Below are positions 34,388 through 43,384 of a stretch of DNA of 64,000 nt, piece by piece. This DNA is from Ignavibacteria bacterium UBA2360 (lineage in GTDB: Bacteria; Bacteroidota; Ignavibacteria; Tepidaquicellales; OLB5). Under the pieces are notes generated by a model. That model was not told the DNA's origin, did no database searches, and worked only from the letters and a program-made list of their open reading frames with translations. The translations under genes were made by a program, and so were the position numbers. Position 1 is the first letter of the stretch; each line of letters starts with the position of its first letter. The stretch spans positions 186,001-250,000 of the forward strand of contig DDTQ01000011.1 in the NCBI GenBank assembly GCA_002344125.1. The letters run 5' to 3'.

Positions 34388-35041
34388 TTACTTCTTTTCG
34401 CCTTCTTCTTCGTCTTTCTTGCCTTTGGCGATAACTTCAGGTTCAGCAGTTGCAGCTTCGCCCTCAGCAGCGGCACCTTCAACTTTTTCAACAGCCGGCG
34501 GTACAACCGCTACTATTGTTGAAGTCGGGTTTCCGTGAATTTCAACGTTTTCAATTTTAAGATCGCCGATATGAATCGCGTCGCCTATTGCCATTGAAGC
34601 AATTTCAACATCAATATGCGCTGGAATGTTCGCCGGCAAACATTCAACTTCGAGTGAATGCAGTACATGCTGAATAACTCCGCCATCTCTCACGCCAATG
34701 GGAGCGCCTACAAGCTTAATCGGAACTTCAACCTTAATGGTCTCATTTTCTGAAATACCGAGAAGGTCAAAATGGATCGGCTTATCGCTGACCGGGTCAA
34801 ATTGAATATCTTTTAATATACAGTTCTGGGCTTTATCTGAGCCTTCTATCTGCAAGTTAATTATTCTTACTTCCGAAGTATATACGAAAGGATTTAAAGC
34901 TGTATCTTTTACACTGATCGCAATTGAAGGTGCATCCTTAAAATAAAAAACACCGGGAATAAAACCCTTTTTTCTTGCAGTCTTAGTAGTTGAGTTACCC
35001 AGATCATCTCTTTTCTGAGCGGATAAATTCACTGTAGCCAT
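34388..35041 (-). CDS. rplY: 50S ribosomal protein L25/CTC type
   Basis: 217 residues. The N-terminal 5S-rRNA-binding L25 domain (VNLSAQKRDDLGNSTTKTARKKGFIPGV) is followed by the CTC beta domain (IKVEVPIKLVGAPIGVRDGGVIQHVLHSLEVECLPANIPAHIDVEI) and a C-terminal acidic low-complexity tail. The long form is normal for this group. Upstream 35042-35299 is AT-rich with no gene seen. Confidence 0.93.
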   Translation of the reverse strand: MATVNLSAQKRDDLGNSTTKTARKKGFIPGVFYFKDAPSIAISVKDTALNPFVYTSEVRIINLQIEGSDKAQNCILKDIQFDPVSDKPIHFDLLGISENETIKVEVPIKLVGAPIGVRDGGVIQHVLHSLEVECLPANIPAHIDVEIASMAIGDAIHIGDLKIENVEIHGNPTSTIVAVVPPAVEKVEGAAAEGEAATAEPEVIAKGKKDEEEGEKK

Positions 35042-35299
35042 TATATAACCTTTTTATTAAATTGTTTAGCGGAATTGTTACAAACCACAAAAATAGCTAA
35101 AAATTGCTTTTTAGTCAATTGAAAAGGTAGTATAGCGAGGTAAATTCCATAATTAATCTGATAATTTAAATTACTGTTTAATCTGTTTTTAGCTGAGTAC
35201 GTTTTGCTATACCTAACGATTGTTAGATGAATCAATGCTGATTTTTTTTTCAAAACAAAAGATAACTACAACAATATCTTTATCGGTTTTACTATTCAA

Positions 35300-37555
35300 T
35301 CAAAATTTCCAGCTAAGTCCAAATATCGGGACCCTATAAAGCTGCACATATTCTTTCAATTGATTTGTACCGTAATCCCAGCCATAGCTGTAAAGGTTTT
35401 TTCTGTTAAAAACATTGAGCACTTCAATATACATTACCAGTTCGGTATCCCACGGCTTTAGCTGCTGCTCAATTCTAAGATCAAGTCTGACATATTCCGG
35501 CATTCTGGCTTTATTGTAGTAGTTATCAACAAATACACCGCGGTTATATTGATGTGATTTTTCCATATTATAGGGAGTGTAAGGCCTGCCGCCCGTATAT
35601 TTAAAGTTTCCGCTCAAACTGAAGCCATTGCCGAATTTAAATCCACTTGTAATGTTAAGGTGATTTACGGGATCAAACTCTACCGGCTGAAAACCCCCGG
35701 CAAGGGCAAGGAACTTTGAATGTGTAAAGGAATATCCTGCCTTGAGAAATGGGCCATTACCTCTGTTCTCAAACTGAATAGAAAGATCCACTCCTGTAAA
35801 AAATCCCTTACCCGCTGAAACAGCTTCATCCAGAAAATTCGGATAAAGATCTACTCCATTATTTATAAATATGTAATTTGGATCAAACAAACTTACAGGA
35901 TAGCTGCTGTACTGCTTAACATATCCTTCTGCTGAAAGCTGAATATTTCTGCCAATAAAATGTTCTATGCCGAGTACAAATTCAGCGCACTTTATATAAT
36001 CAAGATTGCGGTTATTAACATACGTTGCCAGCCATGAAAGTTCGGGCGCCTGAAAGTATATTCCGGCATTGGCCTTTATGTTTGTTTTATCCCAAATCCT
36101 GAATACCGCTCCGGCCCTTGGTGAAATAGAATAAGGGTGATACATATAACCAAAGTAATCTAATCTAAGACCTGTATTAAGCACAAGCCTGCCTTCAAGT
36201 AAGTTTGAAGTAACATTAAACCCGCTGTAAAGTTTTATAGTTTTCACCTCTGTTTCCGCAAACAATTCAGGTACGTAGTAACCTGTTTCATTATAAGTTG
36301 CAGAATGATGGATCTTATAATCTGAGAAGTAATACTTCAAACCCGCCGTAAGATCAAATGTAAGATGATTATTCAATTCATAATTTATGTTCTGCGCTGC
36401 CGAAAAATATCGGTCTTTAATTTCCAGGTCATAAAGAATGTATCTTGCATCGTAAGAACTGATAGAATACCCGGCTACAGATGATACTTTGAGCGAGCTC
36501 AAATCCTTGGAATATTTTAACGATGAGTTTGAAAGCGTCATACTAATTGTATCATCAGTGTTGTTTGTACCGCTTCGCCATGCTTTAGCATGATCTATTA
36601 CATATAAACCTGTAAAACTTAATTTTTCTGATTTTGATATATCGAAATTCAATTTACCGTTAAAGTCCCAATATTCCGGCAGTAGGTCAGTTGCAAGCTG
36701 TTCCTTAATGAGTTCAAAATAGCTTTTCCTTGCAGCAAACATATATGAACCTTTGCGGGTTATTGGACCCTCAAAAAATCCGCCAAACCCTGTTACAGAG
36801 ATATTTATATCCTGTGAGTGTTTACGATTTCCTTCCCTGAAATTGATATCCATTACACTTGAAACCCTGTCACCATACCTGGCGGGGAATCCGCCTGAAT
36901 AAAAATCCACATCGCCAATAAGTTTGGCGTTAATAAAACTCAGCGCGCCATTTGATGAACCAGGCGGACCGTAATGATTTGGGTTGGGTATTTCGAAGCC
37001 ATCAATCAATATTAAATTTTCAAAACTAGAGCCCCCCCTTACAAGCAGGTGATTATTAGCGTCGTTGCCTGAAATGACACCCGGGGTAGTTGTATAATAT
37101 TTTACAACGTCTTCAAAAGTACCGGGATTTTTTCTTATTTCTTCATACTTAGTGTTAGAATAACTTGTACTGATATCAGGAGCGCTCTTATAGTAGCTTG
37201 AATGAACCTTAATGGTATCTGTATGCGGATCAGTTCTTACTAAGATAGTATTCATTTCGTACTGCATTATGCTTTCGGTAATTATAAGAGTTTTCATTTT
37301 TTTCCCGTAGTTATTTGCGGTAAAAACAAAAGTGTAGTTGCCGGGCGTACGGAAGTTGAATGTAAAAGTCCCGAGATTATCCGTTAGAGTTTCGTCAAAA
37401 TCCGCAGAATCCATTTTACTTACCACTGTTCTTACATTTTGCAGGGGCTTACCGGTCATGCTATCGATAATAATTCCATTTATCTCATATTGAGAAAGTG
37501 AGATGTGAGTTAATGATACAAGAAATGTGGCTAAAATGGAAATTTTCTTCAGCAT
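35300..37555 (-). CDS. TonB-dependent receptor
   Basis: 751 residues; signal peptide to about SLSQ. N-terminal CarboxypepD_reg-like domain (YEINGIIIDSMTGKPLQNVRTVV), then a plug (VKYYTTTPGVISGNDANNHLLVRGGSSFENLILIDGFEIPNPNHYG) and a large barrel ending YRVPIFGLSWKF with the terminal aromatic residue expected for Bam insertion. Divergent from a lipoprotein gene whose start lies 47 nt away; the two may share a promoter region and act together. Ligand unknown. Confidence 0.85.
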   Translation of the reverse strand: MLKKISILATFLVSLTHISLSQYEINGIIIDSMTGKPLQNVRTVVSKMDSADFDETLTDNLGTFTFNFRTPGNYTFVFTANNYGKKMKTLIITESIMQYEMNTILVRTDPHTDTIKVHSSYYKSAPDISTSYSNTKYEEIRKNPGTFEDVVKYYTTTPGVISGNDANNHLLVRGGSSFENLILIDGFEIPNPNHYGPPGSSNGALSFINAKLIGDVDFYSGGFPARYGDRVSSVMDINFREGNRKHSQDINISVTGFGGFFEGPITRKGSYMFAARKSYFELIKEQLATDLLPEYWDFNGKLNFDISKSEKLSFTGLYVIDHAKAWRSGTNNTDDTISMTLSNSSLKYSKDLSSLKVSSVAGYSISSYDARYILYDLEIKDRYFSAAQNINYELNNHLTFDLTAGLKYYFSDYKIHHSATYNETGYYVPELFAETEVKTIKLYSGFNVTSNLLEGRLVLNTGLRLDYFGYMYHPYSISPRAGAVFRIWDKTNIKANAGIYFQAPELSWLATYVNNRNLDYIKCAEFVLGIEHFIGRNIQLSAEGYVKQYSSYPVSLFDPNYIFINNGVDLYPNFLDEAVSAGKGFFTGVDLSIQFENRGNGPFLKAGYSFTHSKFLALAGGFQPVEFDPVNHLNITSGFKFGNGFSLSGNFKYTGGRPYTPYNMEKSHQYNRGVFVDNYYNKARMPEYVRLDLRIEQQLKPWDTELVMYIEVLNVFNRKNLYSYGWDYGTNQLKEYVQLYRVPIFGLSWKF

Positions 37556-37602
37556 TATGCCGTGATTTTAAAGAGATATTTATATAATTTACATACAATA
37601 AT

Positions 37603-38907
37603 ATGAAATTATTTATTAAATCCCTGTATAAATTTTTACTACCATTCATTGCGTTAAGCTTAACTTCCTGTATTGATGATCCTGTTAATCCCGAGGGCAA
37701 TATGGTAAGCGGCAGTTTGTATGACCCGAATGGCACAAAAATAAGAACTTTAGCTGATGCCCATTTGATTAGTCCGGGAAACCAGCCAATATCAATGCTT
37801 CCTTACGGATCTGATTTTACTATTAATACATTTACATCTCCTTTTGATATTGTAATAACTTCGTTCAGGACCAGCGTAACATTTAAATTTCAGGATGTTG
37901 AAGGTTCGGCTATTAAACCGGTATTCTTTGATCCAACACAAGCAGCTTTATTACATTATGAGACCTTTGCATTGAGAATAAGAATTCCTGAAATAAGAAA
38001 GAACCAAACCAGAATTTACACAAAATTACTTACCGATAAATTCTATATTCCGGAAAGAGAGTACCATCAATTGCATGAAGGAGACTCAATTCTTTATCAT
38101 GTCATCAAAATGCGGGAAGAGGAATATTCCCACAATGTTATTGGTTCGTTGATGATATTTGAAGTTGATATCACGGGAGGGCCTGCAAATATGAATTACC
38201 AACGTTTCGGAATAAAAGCTAAAGACACAATAAATGACAATAATACTATAGTGTTTACAGAAGAAGAACTGCAATATGATATTCCGGAAACTCAGGTTAC
38301 TTACAGAAATATACCGCCTGCAGGAAGAAATTCAAGCGGCAACAAGATTGCTGTTACTTTTCCGGGGTATGAAAAGAATAACGATATTGAAATGTATAAC
38401 AGTTTGCCCGATGAATTCACAATGAATATTCCCCTTTTACCAATAGAACATAAAATGAAATATACCGGACAGTATAACGGGGGCTCGTTCTATGAAAGAG
38501 CTTTTAAAACAAAGATATTTGATCCGGTAGAAAGCGGAGAGATAATTCATAACGAACCCATTACACTTGTTGCGCCCGCTGATGGTGATTCATTGCTGTA
38601 TGGGTTGAGTGAATTTAAGATAAATGATAATGAGCCCGGAGGTATTTACCTATATGAATTTATTCAAATAATCAGTTATTCAGAATTCAGGATACTAAGA
38701 TTTATCACCGGCAGAAAAGAACTGAGGCTTGCAGATATTACCTGCCGGGGATTTGAAAGACAACCTAGCACGCGTTATTACTGGACAGTATGCAAATATC
38801 CCGGGTATCAAAACACAGGTGAATTTTTGAGTACCATTTATTTTTATGACACAAGATACAATTCAACCCAAATGACAGAAAGAAGAACTTTTTTTACTGG
38901 TCCATAA
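37603..38907 (+). CDS. Hypothetical lipoprotein
   Basis: 434 residues. MKLFIKSLYKFLLPFIALSLTSC is a lipoprotein signal with Cys23. The remainder is beta-rich with no recognised domain; it includes a Carboxypeptidase-like looking start (GSLYDPNGTKIRTLADAHL). Divergently paired with the TonB-dependent receptor at 35300, which suggests a surface partner role, though it does not look like SusD. Confidence 0.65.
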   Translation: MKLFIKSLYKFLLPFIALSLTSCIDDPVNPEGNMVSGSLYDPNGTKIRTLADAHLISPGNQPISMLPYGSDFTINTFTSPFDIVITSFRTSVTFKFQDVEGSAIKPVFFDPTQAALLHYETFALRIRIPEIRKNQTRIYTKLLTDKFYIPEREYHQLHEGDSILYHVIKMREEEYSHNVIGSLMIFEVDITGGPANMNYQRFGIKAKDTINDNNTIVFTEEELQYDIPETQVTYRNIPPAGRNSSGNKIAVTFPGYEKNNDIEMYNSLPDEFTMNIPLLPIEHKMKYTGQYNGGSFYERAFKTKIFDPVESGEIIHNEPITLVAPADGDSLLYGLSEFKINDNEPGGIYLYEFIQIISYSEFRILRFITGRKELRLADITCRGFERQPSTRYYWTVCKYPGYQNTGEFLSTIYFYDTRYNSTQMTERRTFFTGP

Positions 38908-38937
38908 TAATCAAAGGTAGTACCACCGCTTCAGCCC

Positions 38938-38961
38938 GTTGTTGGTGTTTTCACCAACAAC
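38938..38961. terminator. Inverted repeat between convergent genes
   Basis: Arms GTTGTTGGTG and CACCAACAAC with a TTTT loop, between the lipoprotein stop (38907) and the epimerase stop (38989). No strong U-tract follows, so a terminator role is possible but weak; it could also be a repeat element. Confidence 0.45.
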
Positions 38962-38988
38962 AATAATAAGCACATTTTTCAGAACCTT

Positions 38989-39975
38989 CTACTTTATCCA
39001 GCCTTCTTTTCTGTACCATTCAATTGTATCTTTAAATCCGGCTTCGAGTGTGAATGATTCCGCAAAGCCAAGCTCGCGCTTGGCTTTTTCAATTGAGCAT
39101 ATCCAGTACCGCTGGGTTAGCTCCCTGGATTTTTCGATGTTCAGCACAACAGGTTTTGGAGAAAAGAATCCAAACACCTGCGAAAAGAACGCAGTGGTCT
39201 TAACCGCAAAATGAGGAATTGTAAGCCGTACGGTTTTCCTTCCCAGAAGTTTTTTGGTTATTTCGCCAACATCCCGCCAGTTGTAAAATTGTTCGGAAGA
39301 GATAAAGTATATGCTTGATGACGATATTTCCTTTTCACCCGCTAAAATGAATCCGCGAACCAGATCAACCCCGTGAATCAGGCTGACAAGCTTGTTATCA
39401 AAGCCTATCATTGGCTGCAGACCGCGGCTCATCGATTTAAAATATTCATATATCGCGTAGTCCCTGGGACCGTAAACGGCCGGCGGCCTGACAATGGTGC
39501 AATTAAATTTATCAAAAAAGCTCATCACAACTTTTTCAGCTTCAACCTTTGATCTGCCATAGGTTGTAAGCGGAAAGTAATCGCGGGTTTCATCGATCGG
39601 ATAGCCGTCAAATGAGGGACCCACAGCAGCCTGTGAACTTACATGTACAAATTTTTTTATTCCGGGGTTATATTTTAAAGTGGCCTCCAGCAGACTTTTG
39701 GTCGCATCAACATTTCCCCTGTAAAATTCTTCTTTCCTTTTTGCGAAGGTTACTCCCCCAACGTGATAAATGAAGTCAACATCACTTACCGCTTTTTTAA
39801 GAACATCATCTGTAAAAAGATCACCTTCTATGTATTCAACAGGCTTATCCTTAAGCCACTTTGTGCTGCTGTTTTTTCTGATGAGCGCTTTTACTTCGTA
39901 GTTCTTCTTAAGCAATTCATCTATCAAATGTGAGCCTATGAATCCTGTACCGCCTGTTACAAAAACTTTAGTCAT
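38989..39975 (-). CDS. NAD-dependent epimerase/dehydratase (extended SDR)
   Basis: 328 residues. Rossmann motif VFVTGGTGFIGSHLIDELL (Gly8, Gly11, Gly14), and the catalytic YxxxK as Tyr139-GRS-Lys143 with Ser113/114 in HVSSQAAVG. RPPAVYGPRD follows the usual pattern. The substrate is not fixed by motifs: sugar nucleotides, dihydroflavonol-like or 3-keto lipids are all possible. Its nearest intact neighbour is the serine palmitoyltransferase-like gene at 40885, and bacterial ceramide pathways use an SDR of this type as 3-ketosphinganine reductase, so that role is a reasonable inference. Confidence 0.8.
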   Translation of the reverse strand: MTKVFVTGGTGFIGSHLIDELLKKNYEVKALIRKNSSTKWLKDKPVEYIEGDLFTDDVLKKAVSDVDFIYHVGGVTFAKRKEEFYRGNVDATKSLLEATLKYNPGIKKFVHVSSQAAVGPSFDGYPIDETRDYFPLTTYGRSKVEAEKVVMSFFDKFNCTIVRPPAVYGPRDYAIYEYFKSMSRGLQPMIGFDNKLVSLIHGVDLVRGFILAGEKEISSSSIYFISSEQFYNWRDVGEITKKLLGRKTVRLTIPHFAVKTTAFFSQVFGFFSPKPVVLNIEKSRELTQRYWICSIEKAKRELGFAESFTLEAGFKDTIEWYRKEGWIK

Positions 39976-40023
39976 TTAATGTATTTTTTAACTTCATTTT
40001 TAATTAACTCTCTTACTTAAACC

Positions 40024-40069
40024 CTGTAGCTCGAAACGCTGTTTCGAGCAGTCGAATCGAAGATTCGAC
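40024..40069 (+). repeat. REP doublet, copy 1 (at the 3' end of the RAYT gene)
   Basis: CTGTA, then a stem GCTCGAAAC/GTTTCGAGC with loop GCT, then AGTCGAAT and a second stem GTCGAAT/ATTCGAC with loop CGAAG. Identical to copy 2 except two bases in the second loop; similarity continues through TTACATTTT, which overlaps the RAYT stop region. Confidence 0.85.
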
Positions 40070-40077
40070 TTACATTT

Positions 40078-40762
40078 TTACAAACTTAATACTTCCTTCA
40101 CAGAATCTGCAATATAAGTCCATTTCCAATTTGAAGCATCATCAATAAGTCCCGCCTTTACCGGGTTGTTGATCACATAATTTATTACATTCCTGTATTC
40201 AGCTGAATTTCGGATAATATGATCATAACTTTCATTCTGCCAGAATTGTCCACTTCTCATTAAAATCTTATTTGATTCTCTTGCGGAGTATTTTCTTCAA
40301 GTCCTGCAATATCTTTGTAACTCTGTAGCTCGAAACGCTGTTTCGAGCAGTCGAATCGGCGATTCGACTTACATTTTCATATCCAATTCTAAAAACCATG
40401 TGAACATGGTTTGGCATTATCGTAAAACAATGCAGGTCATACTTTATATTATCTCTGTGAAGTATACTCTCATAAACTACCTTCGCAACCGCATCCTCTT
40501 TTAGCCACATTGGACCGGTTTGCGAACCATCAAGCAGTTTGTCAAATTTTCCGAAATATTGTTTTGATTTTCTCTGTATTACTCTTTTACTTTTTGATAA
40601 ATCCTTGATTTTTTCAGTTTCATTAATGAAAACGCAATATTCTTTTTTCAGGTTATCTATTACGCTTCTTGGCAATGAATTTGCCAACCTGAAAGTTATA
40701 AAAAAATCTGCATTTCCGGGCTGGTAATGCGGCAGGTTCCTTTTATAATAAACACTCGCCAT
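40078..40762 (-). pseudogene. REP-associated tyrosine transposase (RAYT, IS200/Y1 family), frameshifted
   Basis: Two frames on the minus strand together make one RAYT: 40762-40268 (MASVYYKRNLPHYQPGNADF ... HUH motif FTIMPNHVHMVFRIG) and 40260-40078 (GQFWQNESYDHIIRN ... INYVINNPVKAGL). Removing one base from the run TTTT at 40291-40294 restores a family-like stretch, LKKYSARESNKIL, where Tyr is the likely catalytic residue, so the shift hits that codon. The first frame also contains a REP doublet (40323-40368) that is read through without a stop. A sequencing error or programmed slippage cannot be excluded. Confidence 0.8.
40323..40368 (+). repeat. REP doublet, copy 2 (inside the RAYT frame)
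   Basis: Same as copy 1: stems GCTCGAAAC/GTTTCGAGC and GTCGAAT/ATTCGAC; second loop CGGCG instead of CGAAG. The shared block from CTGTAG to TTACATTTT is 55-57 bp, and the transposase frame passes through it, encoding a peptide with NVSRIADSTARNSVSSYR that RAYTs normally lack at this place. Confidence 0.85.
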
Positions 40763-40884
40763 TTTCCCAAAAAGTGTTTTTCCTTGTTATAATTTCATAA
40801 ATAAAGTAAATTAGTACTCAAACATATTCAATTAATTACGTAATTTCAATTTATTACGTTATTTCAATTTATAGGGCATAACAT

Positions 40885-42102
40885 ATGCCAAAGGAGCTTT
40901 TTCAAGTGGCAGATCTATTTCAGAAGTGTTTTGATTTCACCAGAGCAGATGAGGTTAAAAAATCAGGGCTTTATCCCTATTTCAGGCCAATTGAGGAAAA
41001 TGAAGGACCGGTTGTTCAGATAGAAGGTAAAAAGATGATCATGGCAGGCTCTAACAATTACCTCGGTTTAACCGCGCACCCGAAGGTAAAAGAGGCAGCC
41101 ATAAAGGCTATCGAAAAATACGGAACAGGCTGCAGCGGTTCACGCTATTTAACCGGCACGCTTGACCTGCATATTGAGCTTGAAAAGCGTATGGCGAAAT
41201 TTTTCGGGACCGAAGATGTTTTACTTTTTTCTACGGGATACCAGACCGCGCAGGGGATTATTCCAACCCTGGTACAAAAGGGCGAATATGTGGTATCTGA
41301 TAAAGATAACCATGCGTGCATTGTTGCCGCTGACCTGATGGCAAAGGGCGCTTTTGCGGAATTTAAACGCTACAAACATAACGATATGGACGACCTTGAA
41401 GTTGTCTTAAATAAGATCCCTAAAGACCGCGGAATTTTGATCGTATCAGACGGCGTATTTTCAACCACAGGAGAAATTGTACATTTACCCAGAATGATCG
41501 AACTTGCCGAAAAATTCGGCGCGAGAATATTGATAGATGACGCGCATTCAGTTGGCGTTATAGGCGTTGGCGGAAGAGGAACCGGTTCGCATTATGGTAT
41601 GATGGATAAGATTGATATGACAATGGGCACATTCTCTAAAACATTCGCTTCGCTTGGCGGCTTTGTGGCCGGCAGTGAAAGAGCATTGAATTACATTAAA
41701 CATCACGCGCCTGCGCTGATCTTCAGCGCGTCACCAACTCCCGCAAGCGTAGCAGCAGCCATGGCCGCCCTCGAAATTCTGGAAGCAGAACCCGAAAGGA
41801 TAGATAGACTTATCGCCAACGCTGATTATATGCGCGCAGGCTTAAAAGCTCAAGGGTACACTATAATTGAAGGCGTAACGGGAATTGTGCCTGTTATACT
41901 TGGCGTATTTGATAAAACCCTGGTATTCTGGCGCAAGCTCTTTGATGCAGGCGTATTCACAAACGCATTTGTTCCGCCGGGAGTGCCGCCGCATCTCTCG
42001 ATGCTGCGTACTTCGTATATGGCTTCACATGAAAAAGAACATTTAGACAGAATTTTAGAACTCTTTAACGATATCGGCAAAGAGCTTGAACTAATAAAGT
42101 AG
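40885..42102 (+). CDS. Serine palmitoyltransferase-like alpha-oxoamine synthase (PLP enzyme)
   Basis: 405 residues, fold type I aminotransferase. Condenses an amino acid with an acyl-CoA. PLP Lys252 in GTFSKTFASLGGF, ILIDDAHSVGVIG with Asp219 and His221, and substrate His143 in SDKDNHACIVA. The N-terminal GLYPYFRPIEENEGP and the central FKRYKHNDMDDLE match bacterial serine palmitoyltransferase rather than 2-amino-3-ketobutyrate ligase or BioF. If correct it makes 3-ketosphinganine, the first step of sphingolipid synthesis. 8-amino-7-oxononanoate synthase remains the alternative. No acyl carrier protein or other bio gene is adjacent. Confidence 0.8.
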   Translation: MPKELFQVADLFQKCFDFTRADEVKKSGLYPYFRPIEENEGPVVQIEGKKMIMAGSNNYLGLTAHPKVKEAAIKAIEKYGTGCSGSRYLTGTLDLHIELEKRMAKFFGTEDVLLFSTGYQTAQGIIPTLVQKGEYVVSDKDNHACIVAADLMAKGAFAEFKRYKHNDMDDLEVVLNKIPKDRGILIVSDGVFSTTGEIVHLPRMIELAEKFGARILIDDAHSVGVIGVGGRGTGSHYGMMDKIDMTMGTFSKTFASLGGFVAGSERALNYIKHHAPALIFSASPTPASVAAAMAALEILEAEPERIDRLIANADYMRAGLKAQGYTIIEGVTGIVPVILGVFDKTLVFWRKLFDAGVFTNAFVPPGVPPHLSMLRTSYMASHEKEHLDRILELFNDIGKELELIK

Positions 42103-42140
42103 TGCGGTTCAAAATACTTAACACAAATTATACTACACAG

Positions 42141-42165
42141 CCCACGACTTCAGTCGTGGGTTTTT
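42141..42165 (+). terminator. Hairpin with U-tract after the SPT-like gene
   Basis: Arms CCCACGAC and GTCGTGGG, loop TTCA, then TTTTTAATT. It can terminate the SPT-like gene. The same stem-loop type (CCACGACC, TTCA, GGTCGTGG) occurs at 25993-26012 without a U-tract, so it may be a repeat that serves as a terminator. Confidence 0.65.
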
Positions 42166-42217
42166 AATTACAAAAAAATTGATCAAACCGTTTTAACGGT
42201 TTACGGATAACTTGAAA

Positions 42218-42664
42218 ATGAAATATCTAATTTTACTTTTTACTTTCGCCTTCCTTGTTTCATGCTCTAAGGATGAAACACCTGAAACACAAAAACAAAA
42301 TCAGCAGAAGGTCACACAGGATGAAGGTGACGAGCAGGTAGAACTGAACCTCTCGCCGGAAGAAAAATTCTCAGCGGCTATACTTGTAGATTTCCTTGGG
42401 GATAGCGAAGATGAGGACCTTGCCTCTTTTCTTGAAACAGAAGTGTTTAAACAAGGAGCTAATTTCAATGGGGCTTCTGTGGTTGAAGTGACGCCAAGCA
42501 CATGGCTTGTATCACTTGAAAAAGGCGGAGCGGTTAAGAACTACATTCTGCAAAAATATGTGGATTTTAAAACTAACGAATACTACTTCACATTCAAAGA
42601 AACTACATTAAACATCAGTGATGTAGTTTCGCGGCCTAAGAGCAAATCTCCGGCCGGTGAATGA
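42218..42664 (+). CDS. Hypothetical lipoprotein
   Basis: 148 residues from ATG 42218 (a TTG two codons earlier is possible). MKYLILLFTFAFLVSC is a lipoprotein signal with lipobox Cys16. The rest is acidic (QDEGDEQVELNLSPEEKF, LGDSEDEDLASFLE) with a beta-rich end (YILQKYVDFKTNEYYFTFKETTL). No known domain recognised. Convergent with the CoA-binding gene, whose stop is 20 nt away. Confidence 0.65.
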   Translation: MKYLILLFTFAFLVSCSKDETPETQKQNQQKVTQDEGDEQVELNLSPEEKFSAAILVDFLGDSEDEDLASFLETEVFKQGANFNGASVVEVTPSTWLVSLEKGGAVKNYILQKYVDFKTNEYYFTFKETTLNISDVVSRPKSKSPAGE

Positions 42665-42684
42665 TAGTTCACTCAGAAAATTCG

Positions 42685-43089
42685 CTATTGCAAATTAGCA
42701 TGCTCAACCATAATGCACCTGTTCTGAACAACCTTAAATCCGTTCTCCTCAAGCAGCTTCGCTGCTGTATCATTATAAATGCCCAACTGGAACCAGACAT
42801 ATTTCGGCTTGGGAGCCATCTGCAGAATCTCAAGAGCATGGTCATTCAGAAACTCCGGTCTGCGGAAAATTAGCACCATATCAATTGGATCAATTAAACG
42901 GTTCACCTTATCAATAACCGGCTGCCCAAAAAGTTCAATGCCTTCTAACTTCGGGTTCACAGGAAAGACCATATAATCGTGCTGTGTCATATAATGGGGC
43001 ACTTTATAAGCGTATTCCCATTCATCCTTTTTAGCCCCAATTACGGCAATTGTTTTGGTATTTTGAAGCATTTCTTCTATCAAAGTCAT
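42685..43089 (-). CDS. CoA-binding domain protein (YccU/COG1832 type)
   Basis: 134 residues, a Rossmann-like CoA-binding domain: TIAVIGAKKDEWEYAYKVPHYM, VFPVNPKLEGIELFG, DMVLIFRRPE, KYVWFQLGIYNDTAAKLLEENGFKVVQNRCIMVEH. The family resembles the CoA-binding half of succinyl-CoA ligase; physiological role unclear. GAGGTGAT precedes the ATG at 43089. Confidence 0.85.
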   Translation of the reverse strand: MTLIEEMLQNTKTIAVIGAKKDEWEYAYKVPHYMTQHDYMVFPVNPKLEGIELFGQPVIDKVNRLIDPIDMVLIFRRPEFLNDHALEILQMAPKPKYVWFQLGIYNDTAAKLLEENGFKVVQNRCIMVEHANLQ

Positions 43090-43384
43090 CTTATCACCTC
43101 TATTTAATTATAACAACCTATTTTTGACGCTTTTTGTTCTATGTTTTTAAACCTGCCCGGGACCGGAAGACCAGCCGGCTTTTGTGTTCCTGAAAATTCG
43201 CTTATATTCTTTTGCATTGAATTTAAAGGTAAGTAAAACTATTTTAGTATTAATATGATAAGTAATTCAACAAAATTTCTTATATTATTCAGGCTTAAAA
43301 CCATTTTATTTGAACACAGTATCTGATGTCCCGACTATATAAAAGCGGGACATTTTTTTTTGTATAACCTAAAGACCGATATTC
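43090..43384. other. 295-bp gene-free region ending in a plus-strand terminator
   Basis: AT-rich except for GCCCGGGACCGG and AGCCGGCTTTT near 43155-43185. No open frame looks coding. At 43326-43361 there is a strong terminator, but no plus-strand gene precedes it since the lipoprotein stop at 42664. It could hold a small RNA or a regulated leader for the gene at 43385. Confidence 0.4.
43326..43361 (+). terminator. Rho-independent terminator 23 nt before a start codon
   Basis: Arms ATGTCCCG and CGGGACAT, 12-nt loop, followed by nine T. It is placed right before the ATG at 43385, which is unusual for a normal terminator. Confidence 0.75.

Noticed and set aside
35041..35253. 70-residue minus-strand frame upstream of rplY
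   Set aside because: Low-complexity, AT-rich, no ribosome-binding site; treated as non-coding.
40078..40260. Separate small gene (60 residues) beside the transposase
   Set aside because: Its sequence is the C-terminal part of the same RAYT, displaced by a one-base shift.
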